Made by a program: the position numbers and the translations under genes
Notes under the pieces: generated by a model
Databases searched by the model: none
Seen by the model: the letters and a program-made list of their open reading frames with translations, nothing else
Told to the model about the DNA's origin: nothing
Source of the DNA: Salvator merianae
Taxonomy: Eukaryota > Chordata > Lepidosauria > Squamata > Teiidae
Length of the DNA stretch: 64,000 bases
Direction: 5' to 3'
Assembly: GCA_003586115.2 (NCBI GenBank)
Contig: QVOM02000074.1
Coordinates: 4,180,521 to 4,244,520 of the forward strand
Shown: piece after piece, positions 31,435-44,197 of the stretch
Position numbering within the stretch: position 1 is the first letter of the stretch
How the letters are laid out: each line of letters begins with the position of its first letter

Positions 31435-34400
31435 AAGTGTCCATAACCTTAACTCGGTTTTTGTTTTAGAAATTGTGAAGGATGAAAAGAACCCTTCTTA
31501 AAGGGGAGAAATCTTCAGATCAGTTTCTACTTAAAACTAAGATCATGTTTACAGGTCTTGTAGTCAAGATCCTATAATTATATTTAATACACAAGCATTT
31601 GGAAAATTCCTATATTAGACATAGTAAAGAATTTTGACTACTTAAATAGTAGTTCATCTGATACAGAGAGGCCAAACTAATTTCAGTGGGTATCTTTAGA
31701 AGTAAACACCCTGCTAGAATGGAAATCAGAATTTTGTTTTAAGTTGAATGGTGGCATAATTCTATGGATTTTGTGTTCAGCTAAAGTCCTGAGGATTTCC
31801 TTCTGTGCACTGTATGGGGCAACAGCAGGTAACTGGCAGCCTGGGGTCCCAATCCTTTCTTGAAGCCTTCTCATCTGGCTTTCAGCACAACCCAAGTCCT
31901 GTAGCATTTCCTTACTAAATACTTCAGTCAGTCTCACTGTACAAAACTAAGGTCCTGAATGAGTTATTTTTCTACATCACTGCCTCCCAGTGTAGCAGTA
32001 GTATGAACCTTGAGTTCTGCCACTATGCATAAATGGTGCAGCTATCAAGACATAGGCAAAAAAGAAACTAAGGCACAGAGAACTAGAAAGGGAAAAAGCT
32101 CCTGCTAACCATGGTGAGAAGGATGTTAAGAGCTCTTATTATGAGAGCCTCTTATTGTGAAAGAAAGTTTGAATCTTTGAAAACGTTATTCAGAAAGTTT
32201 GAATTTCAAAATATCCAGGGGGACTCAAGAATTAAAGCATGGGAATCCAGCACTATCAAAAATTTAGAAGGATGAAGTCTAGATTTTAGCAATACGGTTG
32301 GCCACTTTCATCTTTGATAGCAAGCAACAAAAATAGATTTAGCAAACCTTTGATGGGCTTTCACACATGATTGGTGGAGTGTTTTGCCCTGGAATGTGCA
32401 GACTTGTTGTGTTCTCCAGGTGTATTAGTAAGGCTGTACTGACCAGAGATGTTGGGTCTTCTAGTCCAGAATGTCCAGAGGGCACCAAGTTGATGAAGCC
32501 TCTTCAACCATTTAAGGAGAACCAAAACCTTTCCCTCAAACCAAACAAAAAGCTGGGCATAGGCATAATAGTAGTGTTGCTGTTAATGGCCTCCTAATAC
32601 TGCAACCACTTGACAGTTTCCAAAAAGTCTTGGGACATCTGGACTGAGGAAGCCACACACACACTGAATTAACTAGACAGCTGATCCACCTGCTCCTCTT
32701 TCCCCTCCACATTTTTATATATGGCTTGTTTATATGTACTCAGCATTGGAAGAGTGTATATTGTGTGCTACCTGAGCATGACGTAGTAAGAGCTGCACTT
32801 ACTTTGTCTTCTTTATATAAACCTTTCTTACCAACTTTATATGTCATTTTATTAAAGTCCTTGGCTTCCACCAGGCAATCTGTGGAACTGAGGTGAATCT
32901 AGACTTCCAAATAGTTTCATGGTACATTCAGGGTAAGCATAATATCTTATTTTAATACTTAAACAAGGTTTTTGCAAACTGTTGCACATATATGGTTCTT
33001 GACACCTCTTATGTACCTGTTAAAAGCAAGTCTTCATCTATAATCATCTTCTGATGTCTTATTGGTGAAAGGGTGGGATTATACTGTTCTAATGTTTTTC
33101 CTTCAAGATTGCTTGCTTTGCTTGGATTGTTTGTAATACCATAGGTTTTATAAAGATGCTTTAAAAGTATATTATACATTTTGGTTAAGAACTGTGAAGG
33201 TTTTGAATGCTATAAATATTTTTTTACCTACCTAATGGTTATCCATTACTGTGTTGTGACTGGTGGGTAAACTACAAAGATGTGTATGAGTTTGCTGTCT
33301 GTGCTTTGTATTGTGGGGCTGCCCCCACGATACTGTCTGGTGTTGCCTTTCAGTATTAGAGAATCACCTCCCAGAGTCCTGGGGGCAGGAAACAACAAAC
33401 CCATAATTTGAGAAGGTTGATGTGAGGCATACATCCTTTTAGTTTTCCAAGAGTGACTTATCTCTCACAAGACAATACTAGAAATTTAAAATAGCAGGTT
33501 GTCATCTACGTGAGACTATAGTAACTAAACCAAAAGTGGGAACAAGAAGGTGGTCCAAGTCTTGACAGCCTACCTGAAGACTGGTGGCCCTTCTGGGGCT
33601 TGGACCCATATGTGATAGCATATTAATAAAAGGCATGGTCTCAGTTCTCTTCCAAAGCTTTACATGACTCCTGAGTTATGTCCAGGAGGTGAGGGAATTC
33701 ACCTCTTTTGTGTAGCATAGTCCAGCAGCATTTTAGTCACCTTCATGGGCAGTCTTTTACTGCACATTCCTAACAGACATTGCTTGTATTGGTTCTTTAA
33801 GTATCAGGGTTTGCACTGGCCTGTTAAATTGTAGAAATGCATTCAGTCATATATTATGTCCAATTACATGCTTGCTGTGTAAATGCTAGGGATGTACAAG
33901 TTGTGGCTTTTAGCTAACCACCATTTCTATGCTAGAGAGAGTCTTCACAGGTTTTTTATCTTGCAAGCATATTGACTAGGCAATGAGTAATATTATTATC
34001 CATTATGGGGGATAGTCACAGTGTTGTGGATGGGAAGCAGGAGAGCAAGGAAGAAAGGATAATGGGAAGATCCTAATGGTATATGCTCTCACGCATACAC
34101 ACACTGTAAGCTCCTACATATGCAGGACACTTTAGGACAAGATAAAAGAGAAAGATATACTAAAGATGGCATCACGCTACAAGCACTCACCACTATGGGA
34201 AGATTTTGCTTTCTTTTCCTTTTGCTTTTCTCCATCTGTCTGACCACCAAAATTAAAAAGAGTTTGTCGGCAAATCCCAAGGTTTCTACCACCCAGTTAA
34301 CTCTGAAGGGCTCCAAATGACTGAAGATATAAGTCTTATGTAATTGTGAGTACTTTGTACTCTTTTGTTGTCTCCAAACAACTAGGCAGCCGTGTTTGAG

Positions 34401-34585
34401 CAATCATTTGTTAAAAATACAGCAACTTCTGGAGATGCAATTGGTGTTGCTTGTCAGACAGCAGCTGTTTAAATTCAGCCTTGGAGTGACAAAACTTGCT
34501 ATTCGTTATCACCCAGAGGCTTATCACGCTCAACATTCTCCACTGCCTGCTACTTCTCCAGACTTTATTGTTAAGGAATGCCTTT
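31435..34585. other. no recognised feature
   Basis: About 3.1 kb of largely unique-looking AT-rich DNA with no recognisable repeat, exon or motif. Confidence 0.45.
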
Positions 34586-34589
34586 TAGG

Positions 34590-34870
34590 GCACAGTTAGA
34601 CATCGTAGGATTAATCCATGTTGGGGAAGAACAAGGACTGAGTATGTGTTCTAGTCATTCACACATTTGTGTTATAACACGGAATCAATTCAGAGTTTCT
34701 TGTTCTCACCTCATTTTTCCCATGCTCAGCATGGGGAAAACATACCTTTCTTTCTCTACCCCTCACCCAATTCCCCTCCCTGTGCAGTCAGTGATTAGAT
34801 GCAGTCCCAGCATTCACATTTTGACTTCACAGGGGTGGGAAGCCAAACTCCACCCTCTGTATTTCCCTAG
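34590..34870 (-). repeat. Dispersed repeat family R, copy 3
   Basis: The reverse complement matches 2555-2790: a CCCCTGTGAAGTCAAAATGTG segment, then GGGACTGCATCTAATCACTGACTGC, CAGGGAGG, and a purine-rich block. It lies immediately downstream of the L1 insertion at 34990. Confidence 0.6.
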
Positions 34871-35183
34871 TGCCACATCAGAACATGGATTCTGTTGGTG
34901 GGATTATTCACTGTTTATTCTTTCTACCCTTCCAGCCTGTATCCACCCAAGCACAACTTCAAATCCACATCTACCACACACTAAAACTTTTTTTTTCTTT
35001 TTTTAAACATATTTTATTATTCTTGTATTTCAAATATATAAAATTACAGTTTACCTTACATTCTTGTATCACTATTATTATCAAATTCCCCCTTCATTAA
35101 CAGTTTCTTCTAAACTTCCTGTTCTTCAACATCCTGTTTTCTTTCCTTCTTTTTCCACTGAAACTCTTCTTTCTTTCTTTTTT

Positions 35184-38100
35184 TTATTCTTCAAATCCAG
35201 CCATCGCAAGTCCATTATCCATCTCTTGCAGAAAGTCAATAAAGGGTTTCCAGTTCCTGTGAAACCTATCAACTGTCTTAATTCTCAAAAGATTTGTCAG
35301 TTTGTCCATCTTGGCCAACTCCATCATTTTCACTAACCAATCATCCACCGTTGGTAATAACTCTCCTTTCCACTTCTGAGCATATACAATTCTGGCAGCA
35401 GTTACCATATTTTGCAATAACACATTGTCACCTTCAACATTATTTTCCACTATCCCCAATAGGAATAATTCCGGTCTAAAAGGAATGTTTGTCTTTAAAA
35501 TTTTCTGCATAGCTGTGTGAATTTGAACCCAATACTTTTTGGTTTTTACACAACTCCACCACATATGATAAAAAGTACCCTCATGCTTCTTACATTTCCA
35601 ACACTTACTTGACATACCTTGATACATTTTTGAAATTCTAAAAGGTGTTAAGTACTATTGATACATCATCTTATATATATTTTCTTTCAACATATTACAT
35701 ACAGTAAATTTCATATCTTTGATCCACAATTTTTCCCATTGCTCCATTGAAATATTATAACCAAAATTTTGTGCCCATTTTATCATACAATCTTTAACTT
35801 GCTCTTGTTCTAATTCTATTTTCAAAAGAAAATCATACAATACCCCTATAATCCCCCTTTCTTCTTTTTCCAATTTTTCTTCCCATTTCTGTCTTTCTAA
35901 TTCAAAATTCATCCTTCTTTTATCTTCTTTAAAAACATCCATCAATTGAGCATACATTAGCCATTGTACCTCTAATCCCTCCTGGTTTAACTGATCTTTC
36001 GTTTTCAAGGAGAATTCATCTGTTTCATTATTTTTACTCAACACCTCCTCATATTTAATCCATTTTTCCCTTCTCCCAGATTCTTTAAACAAAGCTTCAT
36101 GAGGTGAAACCCACATTGGTATTCTGGGATACAATTTACTCCTGTACTTACTCCAAGTTATCCATAACGCATGTCTTACATAATGATTCTTAAATACCGC
36201 ATTTACTTTAACTTTATCATACCATAAGTAACCGTGTAAACCATATCTTAAATCAAAACCTTCTAGTTGCAACAATCTTTTATCTCTTAGCCAAAACCAT
36301 TTAGCAATCCAACTTAAACAACAGGCAGAAAAATATAATTTTAAATTAGGTAGACCCAACCCTCCTCTTTCTTTTGCATCTTGCATCAATTTAAAGTGTA
36401 TTCTTGGCTTTTTGCCTTGCCATATAAATCTTGTCAAGTCCTTTTGCCACTTTTTGAATACCTCGTCTTTAATTATAATCGGTATAGATTGAAATAAAAA
36501 CTTCACTCTTGGCAAGACGTTCATTTTTAAAATTGAGATTCTACCCAGTAACGATAATTTCAATTTAGACCATCTTTCCAAGTCTTGCTTAACTTGCGAC
36601 CAAAGTTTCACATAATTGTTCTGATACAATGCCGAGTTTTGTTTAGTCAACCATACTCCTAAATATTTAACTTTCTTTTCTATATCAAAGCCAGATTTTC
36701 TTCCCAGATCATCTTGTTCTTTCTTTGTCATATTTTTTACCAGTATTTCGGTTTTTTTCTCATTGATTTTCAGTCCTGCCACTCGCCCAAATGTCTCTAT
36801 CACATGTTTAACTGTTTCTATTGATTCCTTCGGATCTTTCAAAATAATTACTATGTCATCTGCAAAGGCTTTCAGCCTATAATCTTCTTTTTTGATCTTC
36901 AGACCTTCAATATTTGTCTCTTGTCTTATAGCTCTATTCATTACCTCTAACACCAATATAAATAAAAGTGGTGAGAGTGGACATCCTTGTCTTGTACCTT
37001 TTTGTATTGCAAATTTTTGTGTAACTTCTCCATTTATTGTAAGTTGTGCTGACTGTGTTGTATATATTGCTCTAATCCATTTTGTAAAGTTCTCTCCAAA
37101 GTTCATTGTATCTAGAAGATTCAACATAAAATTCCAATTCAGATTGTCAAAGGCTTTTTCGGCATCCAGAAAGATTAGTGCTGCTTGCACTTCATTATGA
37201 GACTCTAAATATTCTATAACGTCAATTATACTTCTTATATTGTCCTTCATTTGTCTTTTGGGGAGAAATCCCGCTTGATCTTGGTGAATAAATTCTTGTA
37301 ACACCTGTTTTAGCCTTGTTACCATTATACTTGCAAAAACTTTATAATCATTATTCAGTAGTAAAATTGGTCTGTAATTTTTTGGGGACGTCAAGTCCTG
37401 TCCCTCTTTTGGAATTAATGTTATAAACGCTTTTTCCCAGCTTTCCGGTATTTTCCCACTGTCCAATATATCATTCATTGTTATTAGTAGTGGTTGCTGC
37501 AGTTCCTCTTGAAGTACTTTATAATAAATTGCTGTTAAACCATCTGGCCCTGGAGCCTTTCCTCCTTTCATTTTCTTAATGGCATCAAATAGTTCCTTTG
37601 ATGTTATAGGTGCATTCAACATAGTTCTATATTCTTGTGAAATTTGTGGCAGATTTTGTTTTTCCAAGTAATTTTTAATATCTTCCTCTAAAACTTCTTT
37701 CTTTCTATAGAGTTTTTCATAGAACTCACACATTACTCTCTGTATATCTATTTTGTTTGTTACCTCTTTATCCGCCTCTTTCAACTTCAAGATGACCTTG
37801 TTGGCTTTTTCCTTTCTCAGTTTGTATGCTAGCCACTTCCCTGGTTTATTGGCTGATTCAAAATTCCTTTGCTTCAAATAAGTTAATTTCTTCTCCGTTT
37901 CCTCAACGTCCATCATTGAGAGTTCTTTTTGTAAGATTTTTAAATTTCTTAGCATCTCTCGACAGTCTGGCTTTTGCTTTAATTCTCTCTCCTTCTTCTT
38001 AATCTCTTCTGATAGTTTCTGTGTTTTTGCTTGTTTTTTCTTCTTCATTTTGTTATTCAGTCTAATCAAATGACCCCTCATAAATTCTTTACTGGCATCC

Positions 38101-38946
38101 CATACAGTATTCAGAGGTGTCCCTTTGCCTAGATTATCTTCAAAATATTCTCTTAATTTCCTTTTACATTGCTGTATCATTTCTTCTTTTTTCAAAATAT
38201 ATTCATTTAGTCTCCATTTAGATTTTCTCGTTCTACATCCTATCACTATTTTAACTGGGTTATGGTCCGCAAATGTTTTGGGCAAAATGTCCACTTCCAT
38301 TACCAGATTTGCAATTGTCTTTGTTATTAAAATCATATCAATCCTTGAAAGCGATTTGTGTCTCTCCAAAAAATATGTATAATCTTTTGCATTGCCATTC
38401 TTATATCTCCACGTATCCTGTAGTTGCAAGATTTCCATTAAGTCAAAAAAAGGATTTTGGTAATTTACCTTGCGTAGCTTTAATGTCTTTTGATGCTAAT
38501 TTATCCATTGATGGATCAATGACTCCGTTCCAATCTCCTAGAAGGCACCAATTTTCATAATCGAGGGTCAATATTTTATCTTTTAGATCTTCAAAGAACT
38601 TCTGCTTTTCTGTGTTTGGCGCATATATCCCTAACATCAAAATTTTAATTCCATTCATTTCAATTTCAATACCAATAAATCTTCCATCCTTGTCTTTTAT
38701 TTTTAACTTAGGATTCAAATGTTGTTTGGCATATATCATTACACCATTTTTCTTTTTAAGGCCTGATGCAATAAATTCTTGTCCCAATGCTTTTTGAATC
38801 AAATACTTCTCATCTTTATTACAGATATGACTTTCTTGAATACATATCAGATCTAAGTTCAATTTCTTAAGCTTATGAAAAAATGTTCTCTGTTTTCTTG
38901 GTGCATTCAGTCCATTTACATTTAAAGTCACAAATTTACACTCCAT
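35184..38946 (-). pseudogene. L1 ORF2 (endonuclease-reverse transcriptase), two lesions
   Basis: The equivalent of about 1254 codons, close to the 1275 of human L1. The endonuclease part (38443-38946) shows LNVNGLN, IQESH, GVMIYAK, LGIYAP and LLGDWNG, and ends downstream with SRIDMIL and ADHNPV (usually SDH). The RT in the 35655-38438 frame has GKAPGPDGLTAIYYK, LIPKEG..SPKNYRPILLLN, LDAEKAFD, TRQGCPLSPLLF and the catalytic FADD followed by the LGVWL motif. The C-terminal frame (35184-35627) has the zinc-knuckle-like CWKC..HEGTFYHMWWSC. The breaks are an extra base in a run of seven T (coding strand) at 38445-38451, and an in-frame TAG at 35655-35657 where L1 proteins usually have tryptophan. 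All RT catalytic residues are present. Confidence 0.92.
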
Positions 38947-39879
38947 CTTGGTTTGCTTTATTAGCTTCTACTATTCTCGCTACTTGTAGGTCTTCAATTT
39001 GCCTTTCTCCTTCTAACTTCCGGGGCTCGTCTTCCATCTCATCCAATCTTTTTCCATACTTTTGCAGGAAGTTATGCATCTTATCCACTGAGTTCAATCT
39101 GAATCTTTGATGATTCCATGTGAAGATTACTCCTTCTGGAATATCCCATCGAAAAGATACCCTCTTTTTTTTTTCAACAAATCTATCAATCTTGTGTACT
39201 CTTTTCTCCTTTGTAAAATTTTTCTTGGAACTTCCTTTAACAAAATAATTTGACCTTGATCTGTACATATAGGTGATTCAAAATGTCTTGCTAAAACAGC
39301 ATCTCTTGTAGATTTCTTCACAAAAAGGACCAATACATCCCTTGGAACCTTGTTTATTTTAGCAAATCTCGTGTTGATTCGAAAGGCCCGGTCCACTTGA
39401 TCGTCAAAGTATGTTTCCTCTACTTGCATTGCTTGTGCTAGCAATCCAATTATTAATTGCCACGTATCCTCGTCCTCTTCTTCAGGTAAATTTCTAAATC
39501 AGATATAATATTCCATGTCCTTAAATTCAGCCATCAACTGTGTGCGTTCAAATGATGCCATTTGTCCATCCTGCACCATAGATTTTGTTTGAAGGGTTTC
39601 CACTTTAGCATCTAACTTGTTAGAGACCTCTTCCGAACTTAAAACCTTATCTTTTACTTCATGCACTTCAATACATAGTGCCCCAAATTCCTTTTTAAAG
39701 TCCTGTCTTAGTCTTTCCACCTCTTTTTTCTTATCCAAAATTTTTTTTTTCATTTCCGCAAGTATTTTATCGACCTTTAACTCCAGAAGACTCTGGACTT
39801 CTGGGTTTGAATCCCTTCTCTGATCCTTTGATTGCTTGTCTTTTTCCAGTTTTGACTTTCTGGTATCCATGATTTCCAA
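38936..39879 (-). pseudogene. L1 ORF1 (RNA-binding chaperone protein), two lesions
   Basis: It starts MEIMDTRKSK and runs through a long heptad-rich coiled coil (39879 to about 39550). Then comes an RRM/C-terminal-type block with VDRAFRINTRFAKINKVPRD (39300-39390). An in-frame TGA at 39499-39501 interrupts it at a CGA-like position, suggesting CpG decay. A frameshift lies at or near the ten-base T run on the plus strand (39165-39174). The last frame ends DGV-stop at 38936, after the ORF2 start codon at 38946. L1 ORF1p normally forms trimers that coat the element RNA. Confidence 0.85.
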
Positions 39880-40717
39880 CTTTCCCCTTCTTGTATGAGT
39901 TTCAAACTTTTATTACAATTCCCCCGGCTTACAGATGGGAAATCAGGCAGGCAACACCTCCCAAATGTTAAATAAAGTTCTTTTACAGCCAAAAACTCAA
40001 TTTTTCTTGAATTAAGCAAATTTAAGCAGATTTCTTATCCTTTGCTGCCATCCAGTGGCCATTCACTTTCTTGCACATTTGACTATTTGTAGAATTTAAA
40101 CAAGAAAAGCGAAAGTTAAAAAAAAACGAAAGCGATACTTAATAGTCCATGGTGATTTATTGCCCAATTACTCTCCCTTTAAAGTCTTCTTATCTTTTAG
40201 CTGATAGGCACTCAGTTCTGTTAAAAGTTAATTGCTTACTGGAGTCCCAGGCTTGTACGAGAGAAGTAAAACTTTAGATTGTGCCAATGCCATTTCATGC
40301 CTCTGCAGTTATATTAACACTGAGCTGAGTTTATGTCGTTAAACTTTCAGTATATATTTATAAACTTAAAGAAGAAGAAGCTGTTGTCTGAAGCTTTTAT
40401 GTGTTGATTGTAAGTTAACTTTCTTCATAGATTAAAAACGGATCGACCGAACTTAAAGCCTCATTTAGGCTACTTACAGCGAGGGAATGGGGGTGTAGTT
40501 CCTCCTTCCAACTTCTCCCCCTCCGCGACGAGCTTCAGCTCCGCTGTGGGGAATCTTGTTGGAGCACTAACGAGGAATCCCTGTATCTCCCTGTCACTCA
40601 GAGAGATAAAATCCTTTGACAGAAGGTGGTATAAACCTTTCCTTCCATCTCTTCTCGCTGCAGTCTGTACGGAGATAAATCTCCTACAGTCCTATTCGGC
40701 CATTGATCATGTGACGT
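39880..40717 (-). promoter_or_regulatory. L1 5' UTR with internal promoter
   Basis: The roughly 840 bp from the 5' target duplication to the ORF1 start codon should contain the internal RNA polymerase II promoter. The first 30 bases on the minus strand include CAATGGCCGAATAGGA (positions +13 to +28). A CpG-containing GC-rich patch lies at 40480-40560. An ACGTCA CRE-like hexamer is at the very 5' end. Confidence 0.7.
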
Positions 40718-41189
40718 CCACACACTAAAACTTGAATGCCTGGTCTCAGTTTCTTCTCCTTTGTAATCACAGTTTTGTGCAATTGTGCAATTTCAAAGCA
40801 GAATGTAAGGGGGCAGAGTTCCATGGAAAGGGGGAAATGTGTGAGGGTATCAATATTCATGATAGTGAAGTTAGCAGTCAGCAAATGAACTCCACCTCAC
40901 CTCCCCCCCCCAGACATCCATGATGGCATGTGTCCCACAATGAAGTTGTGTGGTGTGGATGGCAAAGTTGATGGTGAGGTGGGGGTAATGGGACTGCACC
41001 CCCAAACAGGTGCAGCCAAGGCATACATCAACCACCATGCACCCCCACCACCCAGCATTCTCAAAAGAAAACTGGTAGGCTGTACTGTCATGTTTGCCCT
41101 AGAGTCACTGAAGCGCAGAAGCAGTTTTACGCAAAAGTCTTTTTTTAATAAAAGGAAACATTGGTTCCCTTGTGCATTGCCAAAGGAAA

Positions 41190-41310
41190 AGGGAGGAAAC
41201 ATTGTGCCCTTCTCCTTGCAGGGACTGGAGAGAAAAGGAAATGGAGGATACCTTGTCCTTCTCTTTATAGGGACTGGAGAGAAAGGAAAAAGCATGCATT
41301 TTGAGAGTGG
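41190..41310. repeat. Two-unit tandem repeat (~58 bp)
   Basis: 'CCTTCTCCTTGCAGGGACTGGAGAGAAA' (about 41208) is repeated as 'CCTTCTCTTTATAGGGACTGGAGAGAAA' (about 41257). The units are short and imperfect. Confidence 0.7.
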
Positions 41311-41520
41311 ACTGGAGTGCCAAGCCAACTGTGGAACAGGGTGCTGCCCAAGGCAAATGAAGCATACAGTATCTTCCATTGCATCTTCTCTTCTGTTAAA
41401 AAAAACACAACAATTTGAAGGCACAAAACAGGAGAACATGGTGGGAGCCAGGAAATATATGCCATGTACAATGCTTTCTTCTCACCCCAATAGTGATGTT
41501 CTCACCCTCCTGAGTACAAT

Positions 41521-41810
41521 GCCAACAGCAAAGTCTGTCATCAGATGGGAGGAAATGAGGAGACCTCCCTCTGCACACCCAAGAAGTGCAGATCCCTTCC
41601 AAAATAGTCTACTTGCACATTCTCACTTTGCAAAATAAAATGGGCTAATAATCTGAAACAGACTGAGAAACTCATTTAATCCAAATGCAAAATAGCCCTA
41701 ATTGGGGCAATTTAGTCCAGAAAAAGAACAGAAAGGCAATATTTTGTCAGGATAATCAAAACTGAAGATGGCCTGTAAACTGATTAAATGCCATGTCTGA
41801 CTATGCCCTT
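41521..41810 (-). repeat. Dispersed repeat family D, copy 2
   Basis: The reverse complement aligns with 420-716, beginning at 'AAGGGCATAGTCAGACATGGCATTTAATCAG'. The terminal GGGC suggests the inverted terminus of a non-autonomous DNA transposon, but the other end is not clear. Confidence 0.6.
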
Positions 41811-42026
41811 AATTTCAGAGACATAACTTTATTATTTAATATAAGGAGTACTCCATCAACTACCAAGACATCTCTTACAAACAATAATCCTCAATTTTAA
41901 TAAATTCTTTTTTTAAAAAAATGGTCTCATCTCCCACATGTCATGCTATTTCAAGAGTCACAGAATGGAGGATGGGACTATCCTAATGTACACTTATATT
42001 GTGATGTTTTTTAGCTTAAACAATTA

Positions 42027-42504
42027 GGACCTGTTTACACTTAGCACCTGCAAACAGCCCCAGCTGACTTGAAACATACCGAAACCCACCTGATACTTAC
42101 CTGAAGCCTATCAGCTGTGGTCAACTAGATTGTAGTCTCCAAGATGACCTGTGCAATCAGCTGCGGATTAGGAAAGGTACGTTCACACCACTTCCTGGTT
42201 TGTAATGGCGAAAGGACAGGGCTTGCGGGGCTGAGCAAGTGCAATCCGACGTTTCAAACCCAGATTTAGACTTTGGGGTCTGGACCCTGGCAGCTGTTCT
42301 GGACCCAAGTCCGGACCCAACTCTTCTGGTTCCAGGCCCAGCTACCTCACTAGTGCGCTTATATTCGCACTACTTCCCCAGCTGGTCGGCTTGCAGAGTG
42401 TTCCAGCACTGACAGGTGCGAACACTCCTCACCATACCGGATCGCGACCTGCTAATTAACCCTGCTAATTAGAATGCTCTCCTCTCGTAAGTGCGGAAGG
42501 ATCC
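42027..42504. mobile_element. 478-bp Harbinger-like MITE, TTA target duplication
   Basis: It starts GGACCTGTTTACACTTA and ends TAAGTGCGGAAGGATCC. TTA flanks both sides (42024-42026, 42505-42507), the classic PIF/Harbinger target. The interior has CpG-containing palindromes and a CCAGCTGGTCGGCTTG segment resembling the CpG-rich 600-bp elements. Confidence 0.8.
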
Positions 42505-42839
42505 TTAATTAGAATGATAAGCTCTAAATCATCTAAATGGCCCTGCATCAAATTCAAATGTAATAGTCAAATCAAGTTTGATCACTTTGCAGACAATCAT
42601 TGGCACAGCGCGTTCTCTGCTGCAAAGGAATTGCACCGTGTGTGTAAGAAATGGCAAAACAGTATGTGTCCCTACCCCTCGCTAGTATCCCCATTATATT
42701 TACTTAAAAGCTTTCCCCCTATTTTAACACAAACACAAAAATAGCCACTAACACAACAAGGGTTTCATAGTTTCAAGACTTTATTCTTTCAAATCGGAAA
42801 CTGAAAAATAACTTTGACATCAAAAGCACTTTATCCAGC

Positions 42840-43860
42840 AACTAAAAACAGTTGGCTCATTCCTTCACTGGTAATACACTTTTTGTACAATCTCATTTCC
42901 AAAGCACAGACTAGTAAACCACTGACATTGATTGAACAATTACTCATGTCCCCACCAGCACTATATAGAGGACTGGTCTCAATCCTTTATTATTTTTTTG
43001 CTTGATCAGGAGTTAAAATCATCCCAAGATCTCAAGGGGCTATGGGAACTAGATTGTGCACCTCTGGAAAAAGGATTGACACCAAACCATTTAGTGTTTA
43101 TGTCAGTATAAAGGAAACATATTTAAAGATCCTTCACAGATGGAACATGACCCCTCTGAAAACAGCTCACATAACCAAATCTTCTTCAAAATGTTGCCAC
43201 TGTCAGGCCAATACAGGTACCTTCTGTCATTGCTGGTCTTGTAGTGAAGTCATGAGTTTTTGGCAAGAAATCAGTGAAGCAATGAATCTTCAACTCAATT
43301 TTACTCCAGAACTGTGTTTGCTCAATTTATTCAGGGTCCACATTAGTCTTTTAAACACAAGCATCTCCTAAAGTTCTTTTCTACTTCTTCAAAACAGGTA
43401 ATCGTGAAAAACTGGAAAATCTACAACATATTAACTGTAAAACAATGGTAGACTTCTATTGGAGACAGCCATAGTGGGATACCTTTTAGTCCAGACCAAG
43501 CAAATGAAAGGACAAGGCTCTGTTGCAGTGCTTAATGGTCTTTGGCTACCACTTCTGGAAAATCACTGTCAAACCACAAGATTTCATGATTACCCACCAT
43601 TAAACCCTCCGCTTATTAGTCTTGGTATACACAATAGACCATTTCACTATTAGCTCATTTAAAAAATTGTACTGGTCTTTCCAAGTTGTCTGACCTAGCA
43701 ACTTCAAGAAAAGTTAAATTGAAAGATTCTGTCACAATAGGTTATAAGCAATTAATGTTCCTCTTCCTGTTTGCAACTTTTAATTGTTGTTTTTGTTTGT
43801 CATGTTGAATTTCCACTATTATGCAACATTGTTTTTGTAATATCTTTAAAAAAAATAAAA
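42840..43860 (+). mobile_element. L1-like LINE ORF2 C-terminal remnant
   Basis: The plus-strand frames at 42814-43005 and 43042-43371 carry the end of an L1-type ORF2: 'LKILHRWNMTPLKTAHI', then CCHCQANTGTFCHCWSC (the C-terminal cysteine motif) and FWQEI. An A-rich tail (AAAAAAAATAAAAAATG) ends it near 43860. Stops and shifts make it inactive. It is not of the same subfamily as the L1 at 35-40.7 kb. Confidence 0.7.
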
Positions 43861-44197
43861 AATGTACAGGCTAGAAACCTTTCTGCAACATTATTAGAAC
43901 TGAGGATCTGCTGCAACTTTTATTTTGCCAAGCAGATTCTCAAATGCTCCAAACTTGAAGGAACTGGCTATATGCCAGATGTTCTCACATACAAAAGTTT
44001 GCTGTATTCTCCAGCCCACAAGGGTGGTCCTAGCAGACTGACTGAATAAATACTACACTGGACACTGGGAAATAAAAGCCCATGTTTATATTATTTAGCT
44101 CAAATACTCAGAAGCAAGCCAGCCAAACTGTACTGACTTTGTCTCAGTGAAACGTTTGTTTGCACTCTTATACCAAAGAAAACCAATTGCTTACTTT

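Larger units (their letters stand above)
34990..40717 (-). mobile_element. Full-length L1 (LINE-1) retrotransposon with 16-bp target duplication
   Basis: A 5.7-kb minus-strand element flanked by the perfect duplication CCACACACTAAAACTT (34974-34989 and 40718-40733). The order on the minus strand is a 5' UTR of about 840 bp (39880-40717), ORF1 (39879-38936), ORF2 overlapping it by 11 bp (38946-35184), and a 3' UTR with a short A-rich tail at 34990. The full-length structure and intact duplication show a single recent target-primed insertion. A few point-like lesions break both ORFs. A fragment of the same family is at 50800-51200. Confidence 0.95.

Noticed and set aside
40897..41638. Open frames of 180 and 236 codons on opposite strands
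   Set aside because: Low-complexity tandem and dispersed repeat sequence; no recognisable domain and no splice signals that I trust.
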